From Corylus avellana (Eukaryota; Streptophyta; Magnoliopsida; Fagales; Betulaceae), in NCBI RefSeq assembly GCF_901000735.1, contig NC_081547.1:25350046-25414045 (forward strand): a stretch of DNA of 64,000 bases. The letters are read 5' to 3'. The stretch's first letter is position 1, and every line of letters starts with the position of its first letter. Of the stretch, positions 12,568 through 23,622 are shown in pieces. The position numbers and the translations under genes are program-made. Under the pieces are notes generated by a model. It was not told where the DNA came from, ran no database searches, and worked only from the letters and a program-made list of their open reading frames with translations.

Positions 12568-14235
12568 TAGAGACGGAGGGAGGGGGGGACCGGCTGGGGC
12601 CATGGTCTCCTCTCACTTCCTAAAAAAAATATTACCGATTATTTAAATTGCTATAGCTAGCTTTCAAAAAGTCTCTATAATTAATACATGTTTGCAATGA
12701 CGTTGCTTACAAACAGAGACAGAGAGAGGGAGGACTGGCCGGGGCCATGGTCCCCCCCACTTCCTCAAAAAAGATATTTTAAGGAGTAAAAAAAAAAAAA
12801 TTATATTGGTCCCCCCTCTCCCAAAAAAAAATTGATAGGTCTCGGTCCCCTCAACTCTCCTCTACCGGTTGGTTCTTACTTCTTAGATTAATCTTGGGGT
12901 TTTCTTTTGGTTAATTTTTCTATTGCTTGGCTTGGAAATTTGGTTAAGAATATGAAAAGTTGATTTTTTTTCTTTTTCCTTCATAGATTGGCTGTCGGCT
13001 TAGAAACTTGGAAATTTATGTGTTTTTTTGTTGTTGTTATTTTCTTTATGTATATATGTAAATCTTGAATCTCGTCTCTGTGAGGATTTCTGGTTCTTGA
13101 TTTGGTATGGCCGTATGAGAATTTTTTATGGGTTTTATTTTGATGGGTTTTTATAACTAATGTCATTGAGAAATCTCTAGTTTCTCTTTGAGTTTTTGTT
13201 CCACCCATTGAATTTCAAGTTTGAAATCATAATGATTTAGAGAATTTTTGATTAGATCCGAATTTGGGAGAATTTTAGTAAGAAGCTAAACTCCTAAAAT
13301 TAACTAGGGGCTTTTGTGTGTAGTGAATTTCTATGCATAATTTAAGATCCGGGTTGTTAGATTAATGGGTTTAAAGCTTTAATTTCACTATTGTTTATAG
13401 TATGGACATAAACTTTAATTTGTATAGTATGAATTAAATTAGGGTTTTTAGTATGTGAACACTAGGATTGCTAATTGGATGTGTTAATTACATTTAAAGC
13501 GTTAATTAACCCTAGACTTTTATGAGTTCAATGGAAATTGATGCCTATGGGGTTTAGGTTCAAATATGTCATAATATAATCATATTGATTATTGTATGTG
13601 AATATGAGTATTATAAATTTGGTGTCAGTTGCTTGATCATTGGAATAGGAAGAGAATAATAATTATAGGATTAAAGTGTAATGTTTAACTTAGAGTCTAT
13701 GTGATGATTATGTTATTCATATGAGTTTGTTCATTGTTAACCTACACATATTTTTTCTTTATTTTCTAAAAACTCAAAGTGATCATGTAAATTTATTTGT
13801 AGATGATGAAAAAGTCAAATACAATACTTGACTATTTCAAAAGAAAAAATGCACAAAGTTTATTGGGGTTTGATCCTGGATTGTGTGTCACTTATGAGAA
13901 TATCATGTTAATCGATGAGGTGCAAAATAACTCAACACATGTTGTACTTTTTGAGATTAGTACTCTAAGCTCAATTCTTAATCTAAGTGGTCTTGTAATT
14001 TGGATATTATGTTATTAAATATTGAGAATATTGTTTGTTAGAATTTAAAATTTTAATTGAAGAGTATACCACAATTCTAAGCTCAATTCCTCATTGTATT
14101 TAAATACTAGTGATTAGAAAAAGAAGAAAAAAAAAATAGAAAAAAGTACTAGTTAATTACACGCTGAAAAAAAAAAAAAAAAAAAAAAAAATCTGCTTTG
14201 GACTCCTCCCATAAAACTTCCTGCCTCCGTCTCCG
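12568..14235. mobile_element. Non-autonomous hAT transposon with 8-bp target duplication
   Basis: A 1668-base element with short inverted ends, (T)AGAGACGGAGG on the left and CCTCCGTCTCCG on the right, flanked by perfect 8-base duplications TATGGAAT (12560-12567 and 14236-14243). The second copy of the right end (15753) reads as CAGGGACGGAGGC inverted, nearer to classical plant hAT ends. An ORF at 13803 begins MMKKSNTILDYFKRKNAQ, resembling the N-terminus of hAT-type transposases, but it degenerates soon after. A second left-end-like sequence (CAGAGACAGAG, about 12714) suggests nesting. It sits in a transketolase intron. Confidence 0.75.
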
Positions 14236-15177
14236 TATGGAATTACGTTAAATATTTAAAAAATATTTTTTTACCTAACATTTGTGGCAAGAATTTACCT
14301 GTCGTGACTTCAACGCCATCTGTCACCACATTCTCCGGGTGACCTGGGGGTACGACTCCCAAGCTGACACAACCTTTGTAGGTCGATCTTCTAACTGGCA
14401 TTTGAAATATATAGCTCAATATTGAGAATATAGGAATATTAATTAATTGTTGCAAAATTAATACATAATTGTTATAAGCATTAATATAAACACCATATAT
14501 ACAATAATATACCTGAAGGGATTGAAACCCAGCGATATGAAGGCAAACATAGTGGAGCAAGCAAGCATGGCCAGGCCAGCACTTAAAACAAATCTGTCCC
14601 GGTTAAACCATTTAGGGTCCGGGGTTATATCTCATCACATACCTGAACAAAACATACCCCAGTACTTCAGCCATCCCAACCGCCATCCCAGGGTGCCCGG
14701 CCGGTCTTGCCATGTTGCACCGAATCAACGACGAGCATTCTCACGTTGTCGACGCATCGCTTGTCGACTAATCTCTGAAACGATTCGTCGTCTGTATCCT
14801 TGTCTTGTACTTTGAGCTCTTCTTGCCAACAGAGCTTGTGGTCGTAGCTTGTAGCTATATTGCTTTTGTTGTTGATTTGGTGGGACGAAGGAGAGGGAGG
14901 GCTATTGGGTACTGCCAGAGATCGAAGGGAAGAGCTCGAGAGGGTGATCATGGAGCTTGGAGAGAAGATGGTTTGAGAGAGATCGAAGAAGGTGATCGAG
15001 CTGAGAAAAAGCTAATTAACATGCAGGTGGTGAGATGAGTGTCACCGACTCACCTTGGGCTACACGTGCTGCGCGCGCGCGCGCATGAAGAGAGTGAAAC
15101 CGTTGAGTTGGCACCGCTAGCTTTTACCAAACAAAACCGCCTAGCTCTTCATATGACGTCATAGGAAGCCTTTACAT
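13763..15177. repeat. Direct duplication across gap 1, upstream copy
   Basis: This is homologous to 15278-16671 along its whole length, with many SNPs and small indels (visibly more diverged than the gap 3 pair). The copy ends exactly at the N run. It contains the 3' part of the hAT element and transketolase exons 1-2. A CG dinucleotide tract near 15072 differs in length between copies. Confidence 0.9.
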
Positions 15178-15277
15178 NNNNNNNNNNNNNNNNNNNNNNN
15201 NNNNNNNNNNNNNNNNNNNNNNNNNNNNNNNNNNNNNNNNNNNNNNNNNNNNNNNNNNNNNNNNNNNNNNNNNNNNN
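15178..15277. other. Scaffold gap 1 (100 N)
   Basis: Exactly 100 N, the usual placeholder for a gap of unknown size. The flanks are direct copies of each other. Confidence 0.99.
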
Positions 15278-15753
15278 TTTCTAAAAACTCAAAGTGATCA
15301 TGTAAATTTATTTGTAAATGATGAAAAAGTCAAATACAATACTTGACTATTTCAAAAGACACAAAGTTTATTGGAGTTTGATCCTAGGTTATGTGTCACT
15401 TATGAGAATATCATGTTAATCGATGAGGTGCAAAATAACTCAACGCATATTGCACTTTATGAGGTTAGTACTCTAAGCTCAATTCCTAATTTAAGTGGTC
15501 TTGTAATTTGAATACTATGGTTATTAAATATTGAGAATATTGTTTGTTAGATTTTAAAGATTTAATTGGAGAGTATAACACAATTCTAAGCTCAATTCCT
15601 CATTGTATTTAAGTACCAGTGATTAGAAAAAGAAAAAAAAATAGAAAAAAGTACTAGTTTATTACACGCTGCAAAATAATAATAATAATAAAAAAAAAGA
15701 TAAAAAAAATTTGCTTAGGTCGTCTCCCATAAAACTTCTTGCCTCCGTCCCTG
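15278..15753. mobile_element. hAT transposon right end, truncated by gap 1
   Basis: Corresponds to the right-hand portion of the element at 12568-14235. The right terminus is at 15753, followed by the target copy TATGGAAT at 15754-15761. The left part is missing because the contig starts here. Confidence 0.7.
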
Positions 15754-15816
15754 TATGGAATTACGTTAAATATTTAAAAAATATTTTTTTACCTAACATT
15801 TGTGGCAAGAATTTAC

Positions 15817-16467
15817 CTGTCGTGACTTCAACGCCATCTGTCACCACATTCTCCGGGTGACCTGGGGTTACGACTACCAAGCTGACACAACCTTTGTAGA
15901 TCGATCTTCTAACTGGCATTTGAAATAGCTCAATATTGAGAATATAGGAATATTAATTAATTGTTGCAAAATTAATACATAATTGTTATAAGCATTAATA
16001 TAAACACCATTTATACAATAATATACCTGAAGGAATTGAAACCCAGAGATATGAAGGCAAACATAGTGGAGCAAGCAAGCATGGCCAGGCCAGCACTTAA
16101 AACAAATCTGTCCTGGTTAAACCATTTAGGGTTTCCGGGCTTATATCTCATCACATGCCTGAACAAAACATACCCCAGTACTTCAGCCATTCCAACCGCC
16201 ATCCCAGGGTGCCCGGCCGGTCTTGCCATGTTGCACCGAATCAACGACGAGCATTCTCACGTTGTCGACTCATCGCTTGTCGACTAATCTCTGAAACGAT
16301 TCGTCGTCTGTATCCTTGTCTTGTACTTTGAGCTCTTCTTGCCAACAGAGCTTGTGGTCGTAGCTTGTAGCTGTATTGCTTTTGTTGTTGATTTGGTGGG
16401 ACGAAGGAGAGGGAGGGATATTGGGTACTGCCAGAGATCGAAGGGAAGAGCTCGAGAGGGTGATCAT
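15817..16467 (-). pseudogene. Transketolase-like pseudogene, exons 1-2 (second copy)
   Basis: Exon 1 (16027-16467) and exon 2 (15817-15912) repeat the 5' end of the pseudogene at 8345-14951. The 4-base CCGG and 5-base CTGGC duplications and the extra base before GHPEN are shared by both copies. Private differences exist: this copy has an in-frame TGA after LVDKR where the other has TGC, while the other has lost two bases in the RYKPGNPKW segment. Shared lesions in two independently assembled copies argue that they are genuine rather than sequencing errors. It is probably the other allele or an overlapping contig end, not a separate gene. Confidence 0.85.
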
Positions 16468-17438
16468 GGAGCTTGGAGAGAAGATGGTTTGAGAGAGATC
16501 GAAGAAGGTGATCGAGCTGAGAAAAGGCCAATTAACATGCAGGTGGCGATATGAGTGTCACCTTGGGCTACACGTGCTGCGCGCGCATGCAGAGAGTGAA
16601 ACCGTTGAGTTGGCACCACTTTTACCAAAACCGCCTTGCTCTTCACATGACGTCATAGGAAGCCTTTACACGTTACGAAGTAATTCCACGAGAATGTAAT
16701 TAATAATTTAATATGATCGCTTATTCTGATTTGGACAAAAGATTTTAGTTTGAAAAATTTTTTCTCCAACCTACTTTAATTTTTTATGACAAAGTTTTTC
16801 TCTAAATTGGGTTGAATAAATTTTCTTCCACCTAGTCTATACAAAATAAAAATAACATGTGTCCCTTGAACATGTGAGATGCACATGTTTTTTTAATTGC
16901 AGTGACAAAATTGGAATAAATTTTATTAAAAATTCATGTGCATCTCACATGTTATTAAAAAAATGAATACATGTCATTTTTATAGACTAATTTGAAGGAA
17001 ATTCCTCCAATTTTTAATATTTTTAAGAGTTATTTATTGTCATTCTACTAACTTAGGAACCTAAACATTAATTTTTAAGAAACCCAAAGATGTTAAATGA
17101 TACTTGTTACTTATTGAAATAGGTTGGAAGAAATTTTCTCAAAACTAAGAAATTTGTGTCCGATTGATTTTACCCTTGATAGTTAAGAAACTAATTATAT
17201 GTTACCTTATATAATAAGAGACAGATTTGGAGAATTTTCTCTAACCTACTTCAATAAGTGTCAAGTGTTATATTTTACATGTTTTCTTGAATATTATGAA
17301 GAATCATTTATTGTCATTCTATTAATGTAGGGAATAGGATCCTCTTCAGTTCATTTTGAACTGAAGAATATCCAGTTTATGGCTAAGATTTTTTCTTAAA
17401 AATCCTAAAGTCGTAAATAGGACACTTGTCCACTAACC

Positions 17439-17807
17439 AAAAATAATAATAAAATATTATTTTAGATTTTAAAAAAATAAAAATTAAAATTAAAATAATA
17501 AAAAATTATAAAATATTTTAAAAAAACTAAGAGGTCAAGCCATCTGATGTGGGGTGGCCGACCGTTGGCCTAGGGTGGCCGGTTACCCCATGGGCCCACC
17601 TGGGGTCCCGCCACCCCAATGGCCAAACTAAAAAAAAAAAAAATCGCTTAGTGCCTGGCCTGACCACTGGGCCACGGGTGGCTCTGGGCCACCATAAGCC
17701 AACAAGTGCTGGTCCGCCAATTCCTCAGTTTTTTTTTAAAAATATTTTCTAATTTGTTATTATTATTATTATTTTTAAATCTAAAATAATATTTTATTAT
17801 TATTTTT
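17439..17807. mobile_element. Foldback element with AT-rich arms and GC-rich core
   Basis: The arms 17439-17469 and 17777-17807 are exact inverted copies, and the homology extends imperfectly inward to about 90 bases. The core (about 17530-17715) is strikingly GC-rich, with repeated GGGTGGCC/GGCCACC words that can themselves pair. There is no coding potential. Confidence 0.65.
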
Positions 17808-18548
17808 GTCTGAAGCCAAAACCTCCTTGAGATCTTGGAATATATATATATATATATATCAAAACCTATAAAAGTTACAATCTTTCATGGGCATGTAGTA
17901 GTAATTAAGTAATGGTATAAGTTATTTTTGTGTTTCTTTAATGATGATGTGGTTCTTAAAATTATCATTAGATTTGTGATTAATCATTATTAAATTTTAA
18001 TTAAATAATCATTTTAAAAATTACTTTTATTTTTTGAAGGACACAAGAGTACTAATATTACAAGAAGGACTTCAAGAAGATCAATGTATGTGCAAAGACA
18101 CACAATTCATCAATTGTTTAGATTTAATTGTTGTTAATTAAGATGCCGGTCTTGTAACCCTTTTTTTCGTTATTGAATAGAAAAAAAAAAAAAATTGGAC
18201 ACTGCACCGACTGCGGGCATATGTAGGCCCACTTATTCTGCCATGGCGTACACGTCATGAGAAGTTGTCGACTTCCTCTTCGTGACTTGGTATGTCATGC
18301 ATGCAGTTTTAAGACGTAGTTGACCAAGCCCAACACTCCAACCCCAACTTCACACGTCAACAATAAGTGGCCTCAAATTTCTATGCCATTCAACCGGTTT
18401 GCTTGTCGGCCAGTGTGAGTACGTACGCGCGTAATAATCAGCCGGCGTTGATGTGGGTTTATGGATTTAATAATTTATCAAATCACTTTCTAAGTTTAAA
18501 ATGGATAGAAGTTCCTTTTAAAAGTCGCATTATTTACAATTTTCCTGA

Positions 18549-18960
18549 TTTTTTTTTTTTTTTTTTGGAAAGAAATTCATTCTAATTTCATTGATAATAA
18601 TCACGAGAATAAAGCTTTTACATCACAAGAGCACAAAGCTCTGAAAATGTAAATTATAGCCAAAGCTATAAGGATACAATATCACCTAAAACCTTCGCTA
18701 ACCTATGACTAGTTTTTAGTTGAAATAATAGATCTGCGTAAGACAGACGTAATTCAATGCATAGGTAGCGCAAATTCCTCCTTGACCCAAAAGCTAGGAT
18801 GAAGTTCACGTCCACTATTTGAAGGTTTGGACTAAAATTCAGATCCACGACCTAAAAGATCTAGACCAAAGTTCAGTTCACATCCAAATAGGCAGATCGA
18901 GTGGCCAAGCCTTATTACAAAACAGAAGCAAGAAAATCAAAATAAAACGTGGGCGAACCA
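18549..18960 (-). mobile_element. Poly(A)-tailed non-LTR retroelement-like repeat, copy B
   Basis: It begins with a T tract and AATTTCATTGATAAT, then follows the same order of landmarks as the copies at 10817 and 53542 (AAGCTTTTACATCAC, AGATCTGCGTAAGACAGACG, CCCAAAAGCTAGGATGAAGTTCACGTC). The orientation is again minus. Confidence 0.5.
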
Positions 18961-20621
18961 AAGAGGCAGGGCCTTATTACAAGCAAATAATAGGAATGAA
19001 ATGCATATTTATTTATATGGTTGGAACAATTCAGAGATATTCAATTAAAATGGGTATGCTTGATAAATTCAATGTTGATCCATTAATTAATTAATTATTA
19101 AGGCCCATTATATTTTAGGTATTAATTCTTAATCAATGTTGAATATTTCAACCCAATATATTTGATGAATTATTATTTTGTAATTTAAACAATCATGCAT
19201 ATATCCTTGCCCGATCTTACGTTGTACGAGGCTTAACTGTTTACATTTGTAGCTTTATCTTTGACCTTTGATTTTTTTTTTTTTTTTCTCTAATTATCTT
19301 TGACCTTTGATTATAGACCATATAATATGGTCCAGCTGGCTGTTTTCTATTCGTTGGTAGGCCTTGGGCTGAGGCTTCCCAGCAGGTTCTTGGAAAATCC
19401 TAACCGTCCAATTGACAATTCTGCGCGGGAAGGGAAACAGCTGCGTTGATGATAACGCGGCAAAGGTACCTGGACCACACGATTTGTTTTCTCATATGGT
19501 CGGGAATACCCTTAATTGGTACTTCGCAGCGCTATAATAATATTTATGGAATTTTTTGTAAGAATTTTCTCCAATAAAATTAATCTGAGTTTTATTCCAA
19601 TAATTTATTCCTCGATAGGGATCCATTTGGCTTAATAATTTTAAGATGTCAACGTTTGATTTTTTCAAAATATAGTTAAGCATTTGATAAAAAGTAATGT
19701 TACGTACCATCTTTTTATTCTCTTAAAATTCTTTTAAAACTAATATAATTTTTAAAATCATCGTTGAATTAAAATTCAAGACATTCTTAAACAAAACATT
19801 TTTTTTGCAATTTTATTTAAAAACATGCGTTCGGTTAGCAAAATCACAAGACCAAATGCACTCTTAATGGAACATTATTTTAGAGGGGAAAAAAAAATCA
19901 TACCCAAAAATTCAACATTTTGTCCGGTCATACTAACATGAGAATTTTTATTTATAAGATCTTCCAATAACAACGGGGATTTCATGTAATAAAATTGTCG
20001 TGTTGTAATCTTATTACATTATAACAGAGCAATCCTATGTAACCCTATATAAGGGCCTATTTGGGCTCGACCTGTTTGAATAAATATTCAGTCAAAAGTA
20101 TACAAATGAGTAATTATTAACCGCTTATTGCGTAACTGCTTTGGCATATAGTTTGAAAAAATCATTAACCGTCTAGGTAGATGCGGATCAAAGACTTTTA
20201 TCACCCAAGCAATCCCTTTGTGAATATAGTTTAAATACAAAGTATTCTCTTTATATTTCCAATACTTAATAGTCTAGAAAGGACAATTATGTCAACTTTC
20301 TCCGTTCCAACCACCTTCGTCAGAGCGTTCAACGATCAACAGTGAACCAAGACTCAGCAAGCAATTCTCAACCTGCAAATTGCCATTTCTACCCAAACAC
20401 GCGCACAATTTATATAATAAATAATAGTAATTTCATATATAATCTCTTATTCTTTTGTTTCTTTTGAAGGCTCAAATCAATCCACGATCTTCGTCTGCAA
20501 ATCCATGCGTTTCTGAATTTTCAATTTTGTCTTTTTCGATCCCCAGCATTCACCATCCAATCCCAATCACTCGATTCAATCAAATTCCTCTAAGTTCGTG
20601 GCTTTAGCCGGAGCGACCCGA

Positions 20622-20900
20622 ATGGGCCCGATGGAGGATCCGAAGGACTCGGTTCTGAGTCGACTCGTGGAGTCGGTGAAGGCGATCTCCGAGTTGCCCG
20701 AGTGCCGAAACGCGTGCAAGAAGATGTACGGAAACCTGGTGCGGAGAGTGAAGCTCCTGAGCCCTCTGTTCGAGGAGTTGAGGGACAGCGAAAAGGAGCT
20801 CGGGGAAGAGGAAGTCAAGGGCTTGGAATCGCTGAGAATCGCTCTGGATTCGGCTAAGGACGTTCTCGGGTCGGTCAACGGAGGGAGCAAGCTCTACCAG
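20622..20900 (+). CDS. PUB14-like U-box E3 ubiquitin ligase, exon 1 (cut by gap)
   Basis: Exon 1 encodes 93 codons, ending at a GT donor (CTCTACCAG|GTAGGG). The ATG at 20622 was chosen because the upstream in-frame extension has no ATG; a second ATG at 20631 is possible. The translation matches the helical N-terminal UND domain of plant U-box proteins (LVRRVKLLSPLFEEL, then VNGGSKLYQ), closest from memory to PUB14. The U-box and ARM repeats should lie downstream but are lost in gap 2 at 21072. The proteins of this family ubiquitinate substrates in immunity and cell-death control. No continuation is found after the gap, because the next contig is unrelated. Confidence 0.72.
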
Positions 20901-21071
20901 GTAGGGTTTTGGTCGAGTTTAGTTAGTTTCTGTTTGGTCGCTGAGAAAACGTACGAGCGTGTGTTTCTTTTTGTTCGCTTGGGATCAAATGGTGAAGAAT
21001 TTGGAATTTGTGTTTTCTTATCAGATTGGATTTGGAATTTGCATGTTGAAAAATGAATTTCACAAAGCTGA

Positions 21072-21171
21072 NNNNNNNNNNNNNNNNNNNNNNNNNNNNN
21101 NNNNNNNNNNNNNNNNNNNNNNNNNNNNNNNNNNNNNNNNNNNNNNNNNNNNNNNNNNNNNNNNNNNNNNN
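21072..21171. other. Scaffold gap 2 (100 N)
   Basis: Exactly 100 N. The left flank is PUB14-like intron 1. The right flank is the reverse complement of sequence ending at 7517. The two flanks are unrelated to each other, so this join is poorly supported. Confidence 0.99.
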
Positions 21172-21418
21172 TTTATCGATCGGTTCATGCAAATCCATAT
21201 GTAAAGAGATAAATAAATCGAAAAAAATTTCACGATCTTATTGACCTCACCATGAATTTTTATTTTATTTTTATTTTGTTTGAAAAGTTCTTATCTTAAT
21301 TGAATTAAATGGATCGAGTAGTTGGATTATAGTCTCTTACCATAAAAATGGCAGCACCAATTGACTTTTCATGGGTTAAATCTCGACCTCATGTCCTCAT
21401 ATTTTTGTTCCAAGCCAC

Positions 21419-21438
21419 TTAAAATGTGTGGAGCAGCA
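21419..21438 (+). promoter_or_regulatory. Shared 20-bp upstream box (peptide B)
   Basis: TTAAAATGTGTGGAGCAGCA, identical to the box at 23518-23537 before peptide A. A TTTATAA TATA-like motif follows at 21473-21479, about 100 bases before the start codon. Confidence 0.5.
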
Positions 21439-21579
21439 TAACTCATGCTCATCAACGTGCAAGCATTTGCCCTTTATAACATGCATGTAAATCCGAAAGC
21501 AAGCATCCCAACTTAATTTCTTTGTCGATCCTCATCATTTTCTTTAGAACAAAAGATAAGCAAGCAATTAATATTTAAG

Positions 21580-21789
21580 ATGGCCGCCAAGAACATCAAA
21601 ACCATTGCCATGCTCTTCATCTCCTTGCTGGTTGTGATGCAATGTGCCAAAGTGAGTGAAGGGCAATCGGCATGTGCTGATGGATGCAAGCCCGTATGCT
21701 TGAAAGAGCAAGGCTCAACCGCGGCTGGATGTGATAGGGCCTGCGATGATTATTGCAAACAAGTTTCTGGAGAACGCGGTGGGGGCTGA
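21580..21789 (+). CDS. Small secreted Cys-rich peptide B (second copy)
   Basis: A 69-residue protein identical to that at 6899-7108: signal peptide of about 28 residues, then six cysteines spaced C-x3-C-x3-C-x10-C-x3-C-x3-C and a Gly-rich tail. The start ATG is at 21580, preceded by an A-rich leader. An AATAAA signal is at 21875-21880, 86 bases after the stop. The gene runs in the same direction as peptide A and ELF6. Thionin-like function is inferred from Cys spacing only. Confidence 0.75.
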   Translation: MAAKNIKTIAMLFISLLVVMQCAKVSEGQSACADGCKPVCLKEQGSTAAGCDRACDDYCKQVSGERGGG

Positions 21790-22122
21790 TTTTATTCTTA
21801 AAAAACTTATAATTAGTTACAATATTACCTAGTACTAGTTTCATTAATCATGTCCGGTGATTAATGTTTTTGCCAATAAAGACTTTAGTACGTAATTTAC
21901 TTATATTGGTCCATTTCATTTTTACTACTACTATATATGATCATGTAATCTCTTATATGAATTGAAGCCATTGAGCCGATCGATCAATAAAAGATACGAG
22001 AAGATTTTTCTAATTGTTGTTTTGAGAAGTGTTATTTATGAATGTATATATAATACGTACGTTTTGTGTTCTTGGAAAGTTAACATTTTTACTAAAACTA
22101 TAATTGTACGTGTCTGCATTAA

Positions 22123-22306
22123 GAGATGATAGGGGCTCAACTGAGCCCCATCTAAGACCAAATTTTTACTTACGTGTATGACACAAAGTCACATAAGAGT
22201 TGTGTCAGGTTCAAAATTGAAATTTCAAAAAAGAGACAAAAATCAAAACATATGTCCACAAAAGTTGGGTCTTAAATGGGGCTCAGTTGAGCCCCTATCA
22301 CATCTC
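22123..22306. mobile_element. Mutator-type MITE with 9-bp target duplication (right arm)
   Basis: Mirror copy of 6383-6565. Direct repeats CTGCATTAA at 22114-22122 and 22307-22315 flank terminal inverted repeats GAGATGATAGGGGCTC. The inner parts of the ends can each form a small hairpin (GGGGCTCAACTGAGCCCC). Confidence 0.8.
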
Positions 22307-22674
22307 CTGCATTAATTATGTGTGATTGCTTAACAACTTAAGACAAGAAAATGTGTGTGAAAACCCCTCTAAATTTATTTATTTTTATTATTATTTTTTT
22401 TCTGAGTTTGTCCCCCTAAATTTAATTGTTTATCTTAAAAGATCTCCCTCTTCCCCCAATCTCAAGTCTAGCTTGGTTCTGCCCATGTGGCAGAACATGT
22501 TTGGCAACAAGCAGGTTGAATTGACACCCTATTATAATTTTCTAAAAATTAACTCTATATATAGTAACACTCAAACTGTTTAAAATTTATCCATTTTGTT
22601 AGGTTTTAAGTGTTGGTACGTAAATTCGGTGTTCAAATATATATGTTTGGTTGTAAGTTGTAGGTCTATGGTAC

Positions 22675-23006
22675 GTTAAGGGTACGTTTGGGATTGCGAT
22701 TTTGCAAGAATAATTTGTGTTTTTAAAAGATATCACAAAATATAAGACGTTTGACATTGTAATTTAAAAATCACTTATTTTAAAATAGGAAAAAAATCTG
22801 CGATTTCTATAAGTAAGTTAGGAGATGCTTATTTGAAAAAACGCAAATTTAAACCAAAATCACAATTTTGCATAACAAATATTTAATAAAAAATTATTTT
22901 TTAATATGTTTTACTAAACGCCTTTGCGATTATAAAAAGTTACGATTTCAAAAATACATTTTTAAAATCGCACTTATTGAAACCGCAATTCCAAACTGAG
23001 CCTAAA
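22675..23006. mobile_element. MITE with hAT-like terminal inverted repeats (right arm)
   Basis: Mirror copy of 5685-6013, with ends AAGGGTACGTTTGGGATTGC and the complement of GCAATTCCAAACTGAGCCT. Non-coding. Confidence 0.62.
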
Positions 23007-23517
23007 TCGGTGTAAAAGTTGATCAAAGACAAAAAAATTCAGATTTATCAATGCAGTCCAACATAGATCACCTAATCAAAGTAAAATTACCTTATCTTTT
23101 GATTATGGAGTAATTGCGTTTCATTTTTTTTTATTTTTTTTTTCAATATACCATCAACGATGACATGTATATCATCTCTAAAATTCTCATCATTGATATG
23201 CGGTTAATTGTTTTTAGATGCACCATCCACGACCACACCTTGTTGTCGCCGCAAATATATTGCTATTAATTAGCGTTTCAATATATATATATATATATAT
23301 ATATACCATCAACATTTATGTTGTCAGTAATGGGTTTCTAAAACTTTAATCCCTAATATATAGATTCGTGCAATAACTTGCGTGAGAAAAAACAATCAAA
23401 CACGTTGTTTGTTACTCACCCGCGCCCCCCCCCACCCAAAACACGTTCATTTTGCACGTTGCCTATTTGATAATACTCCCCAATGACCTTTATTTAGAAC
23501 ATATAAACCTTCATCTG

Positions 23518-23537
23518 TTAAAATGTGTGGAGCAGCA
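23518..23537 (+). promoter_or_regulatory. Shared 20-bp upstream box (peptide A)
   Basis: TTAAAATGTGTGGAGCAGCA, 85 bases before the peptide A start. A TATATATATA TATA-like run follows at about 23559-23572. Confidence 0.5.
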
Positions 23538-23622
23538 AGCAACACTCTTTCTTAACAGGTATATATATATATTGTGAATCCAAGAGCACCCCAACAAATT
23601 AAAAGATTAATTTAAGCAGTAT

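Larger units (their letters stand above)
8345..14951 (-). pseudogene. Transketolase-like pseudogene
   Basis: Transketolase exons occur in order on the minus strand: exon 1 (14513-14951, Ser-rich transit-like N-terminus, then the VVDSVQHGKTG...HPGMAVGMAEVLG region), exon 2 (14299-14394, GHPENVVTDGVEVTTG), about 11777-12067 ([29 protein letters not shown]), 10005-10157, 9771-9924 and 8345-9284 (GGSADLASSNK, YGVREHAMAG, MTHDSIGLGEDGPTHQP). Lesions are many. There is a 4-base CCGG duplication before HPG, a 5-base CTGGC duplication after LSAG, an extra base before GHPEN, about 4 extra bases after GDGC, a frameshift in the LIPFAATF region and a 7-base duplication after KVAVA. Roughly 17 conserved codons are missing near the C-terminus. 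I could not find the exon with the GPLGQG/TPP-site segment. A functional enzyme would act in the Calvin and pentose phosphate pathways; this copy cannot. Confidence 0.88.
15278..16671. repeat. Direct duplication across gap 1, downstream copy
   Basis: The copy begins at the first base after the N run, matching 13763, and ends at 16671, matching the last base before the gap (15177). This is the pattern of two overlapping contig ends left unmerged. Confidence 0.9.
16672..20621. other. Repeat-rich spacer without a supported gene
   Basis: AT-rich spacer. It holds a perfect short palindrome pair (about 16868-16886 with 16938-16956), the foldback element at 17439-17807, a TA microsatellite near 17850, a non-LTR-like repeat (18549-18960), and a 17-base direct repeat ATCTTTGACCTTTGATT flanking a T tract (about 19257-19312). 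The last few hundred bases are presumably the PUB14-like promoter and 5'UTR. No ORF here has recognisable protein features. Confidence 0.6.

Noticed and set aside
14667..14951. Separate small Ser-rich protein gene
   Set aside because: The frame continues into VVDSVQHGKTG of transketolase and is only cut short by the CCGG frameshift, so it is the pseudogene's first exon.
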